DNA from: an uncultured Spirochaetaceae bacterium
GTDB taxonomy: Bacteria > Spirochaetota > Spirochaetia > Sphaerochaetales > Sphaerochaetaceae
NCBI GenBank assembly: GCA_944389015.1
Contig: CALXKS010000065.1
Location: forward strand, 23,610 to 87,609
DNA: 64,000 nt
Direction of reading: 5' to 3'
Below the pieces are notes generated by a model that worked only from the letters and a program-made list of their open reading frames with translations, searched no databases and was not told the DNA's origin. The stretch's first letter is position 1; each line of letters opens with the position of its first letter. Positions 1-8,260 of this stretch are shown here, piece by piece. The translations under genes and the position numbers were made by a program.

Positions 1-599
1 TTGCCCAGGCTCTTTCCCATCTTTGCATTGCCATCAAGGCCAGGCAGACGGGAAACGGCGGAAAGCTTATACTCAGGCTCTGTTATCGTTGTTCCATAGA
101 GATCATTGAACTTCCTGACGATCTTCCTCGAAAGCTCGATATGCGGAATCTGATCCTCCCCTACAGGAACGAGATCCGCATTGCAGAATGTTATATCCGC
201 AGTCTGTGAGACAGGATAGCCAAGGAAGCCATATGTCAGCTCCTTATAGCCATAGTTCTTCGCTTCGGTCTTGATCGTAGGGTTATGCGAAAGCTGATTG
301 ACTGTGACGATCATTGAATAGAATATCGTCAGCTCCGCAATAGCAGGAATCATTGACTGCTGCACGAAAGTAACCTTCTCCGGATCAAGTCCTGCGGCAA
401 GATTATCGATTGCAACCTGATAAATCGAGTCATTGATCAGCTCAGGATTATTGAAATGCGTTGTCAGTGCCTGCACATCGGCAAGAAGGATGAACTCCTC
501 ATAGTCATCCTGCAGTGCCACACGCTGCGAAAGAGACCCGACATAATGTCCGAGATGCAGATGCCCTGTTGTTCTGTCCCCTGTCAGGATCCTTTTCAT
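1..599 (-). CDS. trpS: Tryptophanyl-tRNA synthetase (5' part, cut by window edge)
   Basis: Class I synthetase that charges tRNA-Trp in the cytoplasm. Only the first 199 codons lie in the window; the rest continues past the left edge. Seen directly: a HIGH-type motif HLGH at residues 15-18 (context [13 protein letters not shown]) and a KMSKS-type loop in the form KMGKS at about residues 193-197, so the visible part is the catalytic Rossmann domain. The Gly in the KMSKS loop departs from consensus; I take it as lineage variation. The ATG overlaps the TGA of the upstream FmdB-like gene as ATGA, which suggests translational coupling. It is the last visible gene of an operon that starts with ileS, so two aminoacyl-tRNA synthetases share one transcript. 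Confidence 0.93.
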   Translation of the reverse strand, partial: MKRILTGDRTTGHLHLGHYVGSLSQRVALQDDYEEFILLADVQALTTHFNNPELINDSIYQVAIDNLAAGLDPEKVTFVQQSMIPAIAELTIFYSMIVTVNQLSHNPTIKTEAKNYGYKELTYGFLGYPVSQTADITFCNADLVPVGEDQIPHIELSRKIVRKFNDLYGTTITEPEYKLSAVSRLPGLDGNAKMGKSLG

Positions 600-802
600 T
601 TATCACCTCCCGCAGATGCGCTCTTATGATCAGTGCAGTAATAGCCTGAACCATGATAGACAACAGCGGGTGCTTCGGAGAAGACACGCTCCGCAGGTGA
701 ATGGCATTCTGGGCAGATATCGTGATCGGCATCCTCCGAGAATCCCTTTATAACCTCATAATCATTACCGCACTTTGTGCACTTGTACTCATAAAGCGGC
801 AT
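596..802 (-). CDS. FmdB-family zinc-ribbon protein
   Basis: Small 68-residue protein of the FmdB/CxxC zinc-ribbon family (putative regulatory proteins of unproven function). It starts with the typical MPLYEYKC and has two knuckles, C8/C11 (CTKC) and C30/C33 (CPEC), expected to bind one zinc ion. After the second knuckle lies a Val-Tyr-rich stretch and a GSGYYCTD segment, as in other family members, then a short Ser-Ala-Gly tail. It starts one base after the upstream lipoprotein gene stops and its TGA overlaps the trpS start codon. No function can be assigned beyond metal binding; the operon position only suggests constitutive co-expression with ileS and trpS. Confidence 0.85.
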   Translation of the reverse strand: MPLYEYKCTKCGNDYEVIKGFSEDADHDICPECHSPAERVFSEAPAVVYHGSGYYCTDHKSASAGGDK

Positions 803-803
803 A

Positions 804-1631
804 TCAGACTCCTCCGGCAGAAGCTTTAGCCACAGCCTCCACCATTTCCCGATCTATACCGGGGTAATCAATATACAGAATATCCTCTTCAGCCCTGAAA
901 TAGCCTGAAAGGACCGCGAAATCGGGTTTCTCACCTCTCAGCCTTATGCCTTTGAGGAGCTCATTGCGCAGAAGCGTCGAGAGAGTCCTGGCAGAGGATG
1001 GGGAATCCATATCGACCCACCCTGTAAGATAACCAGACTCTCCATCATCGTCAAAAAGAAGAAGTGCCTTCTCAATCCTGGCAGCTGTCTCATCGGGAAT
1101 CTCGATCCCGATGTCAGGAATCGATGATGGATGGTTCATATATATTGCCATATCATGCCCAGCCATCTCCCGAGCAGTGGAATCATCTATCAGCAGAGCC
1201 CTGTCAGATATCGTCAGAGCATATGCCTCCGTATAGGAAGATGAGGAGAAAAGCAGTATACCTGACCTCGGCACAGCAGCCTCAAGCTTTGCTGACCGTG
1301 ACTGGAAATAGAAAGGCTCTCCGTCGATCTTCCTGAACTCAGGCACCCAATCAAGAAGCGCATTCACTCCCGCATAGCCGAAATTCCCCTCGGCCCCGCC
1401 ATAGACATTCCCTTCCCCATCGATTGCGGCAGAGATCCTGTCCGCTCTTCCATGGATCTCCTCAGGAAGCAATCCGGACAGGATTCCGCTTTCACGCGTA
1501 TCTACGGTAATGACGATTTCGCCGCTTCTTCCCATTGCCTGGAAATAGTACTCACTTCTGAAAGGCGATTCGTGCACACATGATGCAAGAATCAAAGCAA
1601 TCAGGGCAATGGAGAGAAGCTTTTTCATCAT
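804..1631 (-). CDS. Predicted lipoprotein of unknown function
   Basis: A 275-residue protein of no family I recognise. It begins MMKK, then a hydrophobic core (LLSIALIALI), then the lipobox LASC with the acylated Cys at residue 18, so it should be processed by Lgt, LspA and Lnt (an lnt gene lies at 48.9-50.6 kb) and anchored in a membrane. The mature part is mixed alpha/beta with many charged residues and no transmembrane segment. The start codons (tandem ATGs at 1631 and 1628) overlap the ileS TGA. A longer in-frame reading to 1694 would put charged residues before the signal peptide, so I reject it. It sits between ileS and the FmdB-like gene. Confidence 0.8.
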   Translation of the reverse strand: MMKKLLSIALIALILASCVHESPFRSEYYFQAMGRSGEIVITVDTRESGILSGLLPEEIHGRADRISAAIDGEGNVYGGAEGNFGYAGVNALLDWVPEFRKIDGEPFYFQSRSAKLEAAVPRSGILLFSSSSYTEAYALTISDRALLIDDSTAREMAGHDMAIYMNHPSSIPDIGIEIPDETAARIEKALLLFDDDGESGYLTGWVDMDSPSSARTLSTLLRNELLKGIRLRGEKPDFAVLSGYFRAEEDILYIDYPGIDREMVEAVAKASAGGV

Positions 1632-4600
1632 GCCTTTTCCACCGATACTCTGACGCTCTCTTCGGCGATCTCCGTCTCTGAACCACTCTGGCAATCGGTC
1701 GAAAGGGTATCTGCAAGCGTCTCCTGCATGATATAGTCCCTGAACTGTCCCACAGCCTCAAGGAAATCAGCATTGCCATTCACAGAGAGGTTGATATGAT
1801 CAGCAACCTCGAAATCCTTCTCCTTTCTCTCCGTCTGGACAAAGCGGACAAGATCACGGGCAATACCCTCAAGGAAGAGATCTCTTGTGATCTCTGTATC
1901 GTAACCGACAGTCAGAGCACCATCATTAAGGACTTTGACATGCTCTTTCTCGCTTCTCTGTACAGCAAGATCTCCCTCTGTGATATCAATGGAACCACCA
2001 TCGTACTCAACTGTTCTTGCATTGCCGTCGAGAATAGAGGCGATCTCCTCAGAGGTGAAGTTCTGTATCACTGCAGCCACAGCCTTCATATTCTTTCCGA
2101 GCTTCGAGCCGAGAACCTTGAAGTTAGCCTTCGCGGAATACGATACAAGGGAAGACTCATCCGCGCTGATCACAACCTTCTTGACATTGAGCTCCTCGCT
2201 TATGATATCCACACTGTTCTCAAGGATCTTCCTGTCTTCCTCGGATCTATCGACGACAAAGAACTGTGAGAGCGGCTGTCTGATCTTTATATTCGAAGAA
2301 GACCTGAGCGCACGGCCCATCGTCACAGCCTTCATCGTCAGTGACATCTCGCGCTCAAGATTCTCATCGCGCTCCTTGTCATTGCACACAGGATAATCGC
2401 AGAGATGAACGGACTGCGGCATATCTTCTGTGCGGAGAGCTCTGTAGATCTCCTCTGTCACGAACGGGATCATCGGGGCCGCCACCTTCACGAATGTCAG
2501 AAGAACGCGATAGAGCGTATCATATGCCTCCTTCTTATCTCCGTCATTCTCAGACTTCCAGAATCTCCTCCTCGAGCGTCTGATATACCAGTTGTTCAGT
2601 TCATCGATGAAAGTCACAAGGGATGATGCCGCAGTCTGGATATCATAGGAATCGAAGGCATTGGTGACAGATGCTATGAAGCGATTCAGTGCGGAGATGA
2701 TCCACTTATCCAGAGGATTGGAAAGCTGATCGAATTGGGTCGATGAAGGCTCATAGCCATCAATCGAGGCATATGTCATGAAGAATGAATAAGCATTCCA
2801 GAGAGGAATCATGAGATTCTTCAGGACATCCTTCACAAGCTCATCGCTGAACTTCAGGTCATCAGCCTTGACAAGAGTGGAATCGATAAGGGCAAAACGG
2901 AGTGCATCTGCGCCATACTTGTTTATGATCTCCATAGGATCTGTATAGTTGCGCTCGCTCTTGCTCATCTTCCTGCCATCCGCTGCAAGCACGATGCCGG
3001 AAACGATGCAGTGCCAGAATGCGGGCTTCTCAAAAAGCGCTGCTGCAAGAATCGTGAGAGAATAGAACCATCCACGGGTCTGATCTAGCCCTTCATTGAT
3101 GAAATCAGCAGGGAAGATGCTCTCGAACCTCTCCTTGTTCTCAAACGGATAGTGCTCCTGTGCATAAGGCATGGATCCTGATTCGAACCAGCAGTCAAGG
3201 ACGTCTGGTATTCTTCTCATAGTGCCCTTTCCGTCCGGAGATGGCCATGTGAGCTCATCGACATACTGCTTATGGAGATCCTCAACCTTCTTGCCGCACT
3301 TCTTCTCAAGCTCCTCAACCGATCCGATGACCTCGATATGATCAGAGCCATCGCACCTCCATACCGGTATAGGATTGCCCCAGAACCTGTTGCGGCTGAT
3401 TGCCCAGTCACGTGCACCTTCAAGCCACTTGCCGAAGCGCCCGTACTTGATATGTGAAGGTACCCAGTCAATCTGATCATTGCATTCAAGCATCGTCTTC
3501 TTGATCTTCTGGATATCAACGAACCAACAGCTCATAGCACGGTAGATCAGAGGCATCTTCGTGCGGTAGCAGAACGGATAGGCGTGAAGATAGTTCTCCT
3601 TCTTCACAAGCTTGCCATGCTCCTTGAGCCACTGGATGACACCTTTATCCGCATCCTTCACGAAAAGACCTTCGAAATCCGGTACCTCATGCGTGAACCG
3701 GCATTCTGCATCAATCGGGCAGACGACAGGAATACCTGTACCCTTTAGCACGTTGTAGTCATCCTCACCGAATCCGGGAGCTGTATGTACGATGCCGCAT
3801 CCATCCTCTGTCGTAACGTAGTCGCCGCAGACAACGATGAACGCACCCTGCTTCTTCAGATCGGCGAAATACGGGAAGAGAGGCTCATAGGTTCTGCCCT
3901 TGAGCTCAGAGCCTTTCATCCTTGCGACGATCTCGCAGCCCTTTCCATCCTTGTAGTACTTGCCGATGAGGTGCTCTGCAAGATAGTAGTAATCACCGGA
4001 CTCCTCGTCACGGACCTTCACGTAGTCGATATCAGGACCGACAGCAAGCGCCAGGTTCGAAGGAAGCGTCCATGGAGTTGTCGTCCATGCAAGGAAGTAT
4101 GTATTCTCCTCGCCATCGGCCTTGAATCTGATTGTCACTGCAGGATCGGTCACATCCTTATATCCGCCAAGCGAGACCTCCATATTGGAAAGAGGAGACG
4201 CAAGAAGCGGGGAATACGGAAGGATGTTGTAGCCCTCATAGATAAGGCCCTTGTCATAGAGCGACTTGAAAACCCACCATACGGACTCCATATAGCTCTT
4301 GTCCATGGTGCGGTAGCCATGATCGAAATCGACCCAGCGGCCCATGCGCGTGATGGTATGCTTCCATTCGTTTGTATATCTGAGAACGATTGAGCGGCAG
4401 GCATCGTTGAACTTGGCAACACCATAATCCATTACAGCGAAATAGCCCTTGATTCCGAGGGTCTTCTCCACCTCCGCTTCAACAGGAAGGCCATGGCAAT
4501 CCCATCCGAAGCGCCTGATCACTCTCTTGCCTTTCATCGCCTGATAGCGTGGAATGGCATCCTTTATAGTGCCCGGAACAAAATGACCGAAATGCGGAAG

Positions 4601-4756
4601 TCCTGTCGCAAACGGAGGACCATCATAGAAAACATACTCATTGTCAGCAGGACGCTGTTCTATTGATTTATTGCAGATGTCATTCTCTTCCCAGAACTTC
4701 AGGATATTTTCTTCCATCTTAGGGAAATCGACTTTGCTGTTTACTGGTCTGAACAT
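1628..4756 (-). CDS. ileS: Isoleucyl-tRNA synthetase, long eukaryote-like type
   Basis: Class Ia synthetase of 1042 residues that charges tRNA-Ile and edits mischarged valine. The HIGH-type motif HFGH is at residues 55-58 within PPFATGLPHFGHFVPGTIKD, a context typical of the eukaryote-like IleS2 branch, and KMSKS is at about residues 596-600 (GRKMSKSERNY). Between them lies the CP1 editing domain, then the anticodon-binding domain and a C-terminal extension. I chose the ATG at 4756 because AGGAG lies eight bases upstream; a start at 4870 would add 38 residues without family support. It is the first gene of the ileS - lipoprotein - fmdB-like - trpS operon. IleS2 enzymes are often poorly inhibited by mupirocin; that is family knowledge, not something shown here. 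Confidence 0.96.
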   Translation of the reverse strand: MFRPVNSKVDFPKMEENILKFWEENDICNKSIEQRPADNEYVFYDGPPFATGLPHFGHFVPGTIKDAIPRYQAMKGKRVIRRFGWDCHGLPVEAEVEKTLGIKGYFAVMDYGVAKFNDACRSIVLRYTNEWKHTITRMGRWVDFDHGYRTMDKSYMESVWWVFKSLYDKGLIYEGYNILPYSPLLASPLSNMEVSLGGYKDVTDPAVTIRFKADGEENTYFLAWTTTPWTLPSNLALAVGPDIDYVKVRDEESGDYYYLAEHLIGKYYKDGKGCEIVARMKGSELKGRTYEPLFPYFADLKKQGAFIVVCGDYVTTEDGCGIVHTAPGFGEDDYNVLKGTGIPVVCPIDAECRFTHEVPDFEGLFVKDADKGVIQWLKEHGKLVKKENYLHAYPFCYRTKMPLIYRAMSCWFVDIQKIKKTMLECNDQIDWVPSHIKYGRFGKWLEGARDWAISRNRFWGNPIPVWRCDGSDHIEVIGSVEELEKKCGKKVEDLHKQYVDELTWPSPDGKGTMRRIPDVLDCWFESGSMPYAQEHYPFENKERFESIFPADFINEGLDQTRGWFYSLTILAAALFEKPAFWHCIVSGIVLAADGRKMSKSERNYTDPMEIINKYGADALRFALIDSTLVKADDLKFSDELVKDVLKNLMIPLWNAYSFFMTYASIDGYEPSSTQFDQLSNPLDKWIISALNRFIASVTNAFDSYDIQTAASSLVTFIDELNNWYIRRSRRRFWKSENDGDKKEAYDTLYRVLLTFVKVAAPMIPFVTEEIYRALRTEDMPQSVHLCDYPVCNDKERDENLEREMSLTMKAVTMGRALRSSSNIKIRQPLSQFFVVDRSEEDRKILENSVDIISEELNVKKVVISADESSLVSYSAKANFKVLGSKLGKNMKAVAAVIQNFTSEEIASILDGNARTVEYDGGSIDITEGDLAVQRSEKEHVKVLNDGALTVGYDTEITRDLFLEGIARDLVRFVQTERKEKDFEVADHINLSVNGNADFLEAVGQFRDYIMQETLADTLSTDCQSGSETEIAEESVRVSVEKA

Positions 4757-4777
4757 CTTGAAAACTCCTACCCCGAT

Positions 4778-4807
4778 AATATACCGAAAAGAATGCTCTC
4801 CATTCAA
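4778..4807 (-). promoter_or_regulatory. Promoter of the ileS operon
   Basis: On the minus strand, -35 TTGAAT (4802-4807), an 18-base spacer and -10 TATATT (4778-4783), about 20 bases before the AGGAG site of ileS. It overlaps the decayed ATPase remnant only marginally. Confidence 0.6.
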
Positions 4808-4814
4808 GCCTGCA

Positions 4815-5229
4815 TCAGCGGCAGAGATCCTCTGAGGAAATAAAGATAGCTTCATCGTCAATCTCTTCAAAACCGGATGAGGATATCATACCAAAGGTCT
4901 TGATCCACAGGTCTTCGATAGCCTGTACTTTACGCTTTTCATTCAGGGTACAGAGGAAAGAAAACAGATCAGTTAGATTACTGAAGGAAAGAGGTGCTAA
5001 TCCAAGCTCTCTGAGAATCACGGCTGATGGATTTCTTGCATTTTTCAGCAAGCTCAGCAGGAAGGCACGTATATAGGATGCGTATACCAGATGCTTCATT
5101 AAGAACCGTTCTGAAAAGAGTTGTCTTCCCCACTCTACGCCGTCCATAGAGAAGAATGGATGCAGCTCTGCCTGAACCAAGCTCTTTCGAAAACAATGCA
5201 AGTTCCTTCCTGCGTCCAATGAATCTCAT
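4815..5229 (-). pseudogene. Eroded AAA ATPase of the archaeal-ATPase/DUF234 type
   Basis: Remnant of a P-loop ATPase of the PF01637/DUF234 group (normally about 450 residues). The first frame, from an ATG at 5229 preceded by AGGAG, reads FIGRRKELALF and then the Walker A LLYGRRRVGKTTL. At about 5100 the homology moves to another frame, which carries a post-Walker A segment with LGLAPLSFSNLTDLFSFL. This then jumps, without Walker B or sensor regions, to an ending resembling the family C-terminus (AIFISSEDL). So there is at least one frameshift and a large internal deletion. Function is surely lost. Such genes are often mobile or strain-variable, so this is a scar of accessory DNA between ileS and cca. 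Confidence 0.75.
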
Positions 5230-5281
5230 TCCACCTCTCCTTTACATGCAAATACCAAAATTGCAAGCAGCTTACACAAGG

Positions 5282-5310
5282 CTGTCAAACAGAATAGATT
5301 CTGCTATCCT
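5282..5310 (+). promoter_or_regulatory. Promoter of cca (near-leaderless)
   Basis: CTGTCA (5282-5287), a 17-base spacer and TATCCT (5305-5310) preceded by TGC, an extended -10. The -10 ends seven bases before the ATG at 5318, which lacks a Shine-Dalgarno site. Confidence 0.65.
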
Positions 5311-5317
5311 CTGTTAT

Positions 5318-6673
5318 ATGCGGATGACGATTCCAGAAGATATCATAGAGCTTTCATCTATTTTCCGTGAAAACGGATTCACGCTTTACCTTGTAGGAGG
5401 AGCTGTAAGGGATTATATCCTCGGCAAGGATAACAATGACTATGACTTCACAACAGATGCTGAACCCGATGATATCAAGAGGATGTTCAGAAAAACCATC
5501 GATACAGGTATAAAGCATGGTACCGTCACTGTAATATTCCATAGGAAGCACTATGAGATCACGACGTTCCGCGTTGACGGCGATTACAGCGATTCACGCC
5601 ACCCTGAAACGGTGGAATTCGTGAAGAGCCTTGAGGAGGATCTCAGCCGCCGCGATTTCACGATCAATGCTTTCGCCGCAGAGCTTCCTGACGGGAAGAT
5701 AATAGACTTGCACGGCGGTATGCATGATCTCAGGAAGAAGATAATCAGGGCAATCGGTGAACCGGAAAGGAGATTCGAGGAAGATGCCCTGAGGATGATG
5801 CGCGGCTGCCGTTTCTCAGCTCAGCTGGGATTCTCCATAGAGAAGGATACAATGAAAGCAATGGAAAAGCTCTCCGGGACCATCAGGAAAGTATCTGCGG
5901 AAAGGATAAAGGAAGAGCTCTTCAGGCTTATAGGATCGGAACATCCCAGAATGGGGCTGGAGGCGATGAGGATCACAGGGCTTATGGATGAAATCCTTCC
6001 GGAGCTTGCTGCCGCATATGGCTTTGAGCAGGGAGGTCTCCACAGCGAGGACCTCTACGAGCATCTCATTCTCGCACTCGAATGGTCCACCAATCATGAC
6101 TACCCGATGTCTGTACGCCTTGCATCCCTTCTCCATGATATCGGGAAGACCGCTGTCAGAGCCCCTGGCAAGGACAGGATGTGGACATTCTACGGCCACG
6201 AGGAGGCCTCTGCGAAGATGGTGGATTCCATATTCCGCCGTCTCAAGACATCGAATGAAGAACGTGAGAGCGTCATGCATCTGGTGAAGAACCATATGTT
6301 CTCCTACACTCCAGACTGGAGCGGAAGCGCTGTCAGAAGATTCATAAAACGTGTAGGAATCGAGAACATTGATCCTCTTTTCGAGCTGCGGATCGCTGAT
6401 ATGAACGCAACTCTTGGGCATGCTCCAGACATCTCGAATCTCTATGCGTTCGCTGACAGGATAAACGAGGAGCTGGACAGGGAAAGCGCCCTGTCAATCA
6501 AGGATCTGGAAATCAACGGGACAAGAATGATGGAGCTTGGAATCAAGCCGGGACCTGCAATCGGAAAGATCCTCGCAGAGCTTCTCGATGAAGTCATAGA
6601 GGATCCTTCTCTGAACAATAAGGATTATCTTGAGAAACGGGCTATCAGCCTTTCTCAATGCCGAGAGCAATAA
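5318..6673 (+). CDS. cca: CCA-adding tRNA nucleotidyltransferase with HD domain
   Basis: Adds or repairs the 3'-terminal CCA of tRNAs. 451 residues. The N-terminal nucleotidyltransferase head shows LVGGAVRD (25-32) followed by DYDF with metal-binding Asp41 and Asp43, and the RRDFTINA motif downstream. The C-terminal third holds an HD phosphohydrolase motif (LASLLHDIGKT), as in many bacterial CCA enzymes. The tRNA-Gln gene at 16.2 kb does not encode its CCA, so the enzyme is needed here. The start is one of two ATGs (5318 or 5324); neither has a ribosome-binding site, and a -10 box lies just upstream. It runs convergent to rnc and overlaps its 3' end by 29 bases. Confidence 0.92.
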   Translation: MRMTIPEDIIELSSIFRENGFTLYLVGGAVRDYILGKDNNDYDFTTDAEPDDIKRMFRKTIDTGIKHGTVTVIFHRKHYEITTFRVDGDYSDSRHPETVEFVKSLEEDLSRRDFTINAFAAELPDGKIIDLHGGMHDLRKKIIRAIGEPERRFEEDALRMMRGCRFSAQLGFSIEKDTMKAMEKLSGTIRKVSAERIKEELFRLIGSEHPRMGLEAMRITGLMDEILPELAAAYGFEQGGLHSEDLYEHLILALEWSTNHDYPMSVRLASLLHDIGKTAVRAPGKDRMWTFYGHEEASAKMVDSIFRRLKTSNEERESVMHLVKNHMFSYTPDWSGSAVRRFIKRVGIENIDPLFELRIADMNATLGHAPDISNLYAFADRINEELDRESALSIKDLEINGTRMMELGIKPGPAIGKILAELLDEVIEDPSLNNKDYLEKRAISLSQCREQ

Positions 6674-7388
6674 GCGCAAGCTTGGCAGCAGCCTGCTCAG
6701 CGCTTTTCTTGTTCTTGCCTTCCGCCGGGCCGAATACCTTTGTGCCGAGCTCTACGGAAACGGAGAACACCTGATCATGATCAGGACCTGTCTGCGATAC
6801 TAGGAAATAGCGGGGAACCTTGCCTCTCCTCTTCTGCAGGAACTCCTGCAGCTCCGTTTTGTAGTCTTTGTAGGATATGCGGTCGGAAAGGACCTTCTCA
6901 ACCTGGCCTGGGATGAATGAAAGAACGAACTTCTTCGCGCTCTCAAAGCCCTGATCGAGATACAGAGCCGCGATGACAGCCTCGGTAGCATCTGCAAGTA
7001 TTGCCTTCTTCAGATTGCCACCCTGGCTCCTCTCACCCTTCCCTACAAGAATGTACTTGTCGAGATGGATGGAAAGAGCAACCTCCGACAGGCTCTGCTC
7101 AGAAACGACGATTGCCTTGATCTTCGAGCAGTCACCTTCCTGGAAGAGCGCAAATGACCTGAAAAGATACTCCGCGGTTATCACTCCGAGGACACTGTCT
7201 CCAAGGAACTCGAGCCTCTCATTGCTATCTGTCGTACCCCGCATCTCGTTCGCATAGGAGGTGTGGGTAAATGCGAGATTCAGGAGTCTGAGATCCGAGA
7301 ACTCAAGATTATTATCCGATAAGAATGAGAAAAGCTCCCTTTTCCGCTTCTCAGTAAGCGAGGGAGCTTTAGCAAGATAGGAGTTCAA
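6645..7388 (-). CDS. rnc: Ribonuclease III
   Basis: Double-strand-specific endoribonuclease that processes rRNA precursors. 247 residues. The RNase III signature NERLEFLGDSVL is at 56-67, with acidic catalytic residues including Glu60 and Asp64. A double-stranded RNA-binding domain occupies about residues 170-240 (YKTELQEFLQKRRGKVPRY to the C-terminal KSAEQAAAKLAL). The start appears to be TTG at 7388, directly abutting the TAA of acpP (TAATTG), with AAGGA about ten bases upstream; the next ATG (codon 49) would delete the first helices. Last gene of the rpmF-acpP-rnc operon. Its 3' end overlaps that of cca on the other strand by 29 bases, so the two transcripts could pair. Confidence 0.95.
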   Translation of the reverse strand: MNSYLAKAPSLTEKRKRELFSFLSDNNLEFSDLRLLNLAFTHTSYANEMRGTTDSNERLEFLGDSVLGVITAEYLFRSFALFQEGDCSKIKAIVVSEQSLSEVALSIHLDKYILVGKGERSQGGNLKKAILADATEAVIAALYLDQGFESAKKFVLSFIPGQVEKVLSDRISYKDYKTELQEFLQKRRGKVPRYFLVSQTGPDHDQVFSVSVELGTKVFGPAEGKNKKSAEQAAAKLALIALGIEKG

Positions 7389-7631
7389 TTACTGAAGTTC
7401 CTTTGCAAGATAGCGTACAGCATCACCGACAGTCTCGAACTCATTTGCCATATCGTCGGAGATCGTGATTCCTGTCTCTTCCTCGATAGCATATACGAGC
7501 TCATAGGTATCAAGGCTGTCTGCTCCGAAATCCTTGCGGAAATTAGCATCCATTGTGACCTTTGCAGGGTCGACATTGAGCTTCTCCACAACAAGCGACT
7601 TCACTTTCTCGAATACTTCATTCTCTGTCAT
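7389..7631 (-). CDS. acpP: Acyl carrier protein
   Basis: Carrier of acyl intermediates in fatty-acid synthesis. 80 residues, the usual length, acidic, with the phosphopantetheine attachment motif GADSLD and the modified Ser at position 39. It starts at an ATG three bases after the rpmF stop. The operon rpmF-acpP-rnc joins a ribosomal protein, lipid synthesis and RNA processing, an arrangement related to the rpmF/fab neighbourhoods common in bacteria. Confidence 0.96.
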   Translation of the reverse strand: MTENEVFEKVKSLVVEKLNVDPAKVTMDANFRKDFGADSLDTYELVYAIEEETGITISDDMANEFETVGDAVRYLAKELQ

Positions 7632-7634
7632 CTC

Positions 7635-7820
7635 TTACTCCTCGTCTTTTACGATAACCGGCTTACCTGCATAGTAGCCGCACTTCGGGCATACGCGATG
7701 AGAAGGAATCAGGTTTCCGCATGTCTGGCACTCGGACAGATTCGGTGCTGAAAGCTTCATATTGGCATGCTTTCTCATAGCAGCCTTTGACTTGGATGTT
7801 TTATACTTAGGAGTTGCCAT
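7635..7820 (-). CDS. rpmF: 50S ribosomal protein L32
   Basis: 61-residue protein of the large ribosomal subunit. It begins MATPKYKTSKSK, a basic N-terminal tail, then carries a zinc ribbon with C31/C34 (CQTC) and C44/C47 (CPKC), so it is the zinc-binding form of L32. GAGG lies about eight bases before the ATG. First gene of rpmF-acpP-rnc with a strong promoter just upstream. Confidence 0.96.
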   Translation of the reverse strand: MATPKYKTSKSKAAMRKHANMKLSAPNLSECQTCGNLIPSHRVCPKCGYYAGKPVIVKDEE

Positions 7821-7860
7821 TTCTCTTACCTCTTTAGAATTTATTCACCCTGACTAAGGG

Positions 7861-7889
7861 ATTTTAGCAGAACAGATATACAGCGTCAA
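7861..7889 (-). promoter_or_regulatory. Promoter of rpmF-acpP-rnc
   Basis: Minus strand -35 TTGACG (7884-7889), exactly 17 bases, -10 TAAAAT (7861-7866) preceded by TGC. One of the best sigma-70-type promoters in the window; it gives a leader of about 35 bases with a normal Shine-Dalgarno site. Confidence 0.8.
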
Positions 7890-7945
7890 CATTCTGCCCC
7901 TTGAACATATGACATAAAAGCTTATCGCGTCAAGTACTTAGCCTC

Positions 7946-7974
7946 TTGATAGCCATCCCTCTCATTGCTATCTT
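7946..7974 (+). promoter_or_regulatory. Promoter of yidD (leaderless type)
   Basis: TTGATA (7946-7951), 17-base spacer, TGC-TATCTT (-10 at 7969-7974). The -10 ends seven bases before the ATG at 7982. The TTG of the -35 could be mistaken for an in-frame start codon. Confidence 0.75.
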
Positions 7975-7981
7975 TCATACC

Positions 7982-8260
7982 ATGAAGATCCTAAGGGAGT
8001 TGTATCTCATCCCAGTCTATATGTACAAGCTTCTTCTCAGTCCGTTCTTCGGGCCCTGCTGCCGGTATACCCCTTCCTGTTCCATATACATGATGCAGAG
8101 CGTCAGGAAGCATGGAATCATAAAAGGAACGATAATGGGCACAGCAAGGCTTCTCAGATGCCGCAAGAGCTTTCTGGGAGGACCGGACCCCGTTCCTGAT
8201 GAATGGTCATGGGCAAGGATACGCTCAGACTGGAAAGCATATAAGATCAGGAGCAGATAG
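7982..8260 (+). CDS. yidD: Membrane protein insertion efficiency factor YidD
   Basis: 92-residue YidD-family protein (formerly UPF0161), thought to assist YidC-dependent insertion of inner-membrane proteins. The family core is clear: YKLLLSPFFGPCCRYTPSCS, then a conserved Lys-His-Gly and ARLLRC segment, with the conserved Cys residues. The N-terminal helix (LRELYLIPVYMYKLLL) is amphipathic and membrane-associated. In most bacteria yidD lies between rnpA and yidC; here it is alone, divergent from rpmF and convergent with udk, which it overlaps by 14 bases. I chose the ATG at 7982; a TTG at 7946 is part of the -35 box. Confidence 0.9.
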   Translation: MKILRELYLIPVYMYKLLLSPFFGPCCRYTPSCSIYMMQSVRKHGIIKGTIMGTARLLRCRKSFLGGPDPVPDEWSWARIRSDWKAYKIRSR

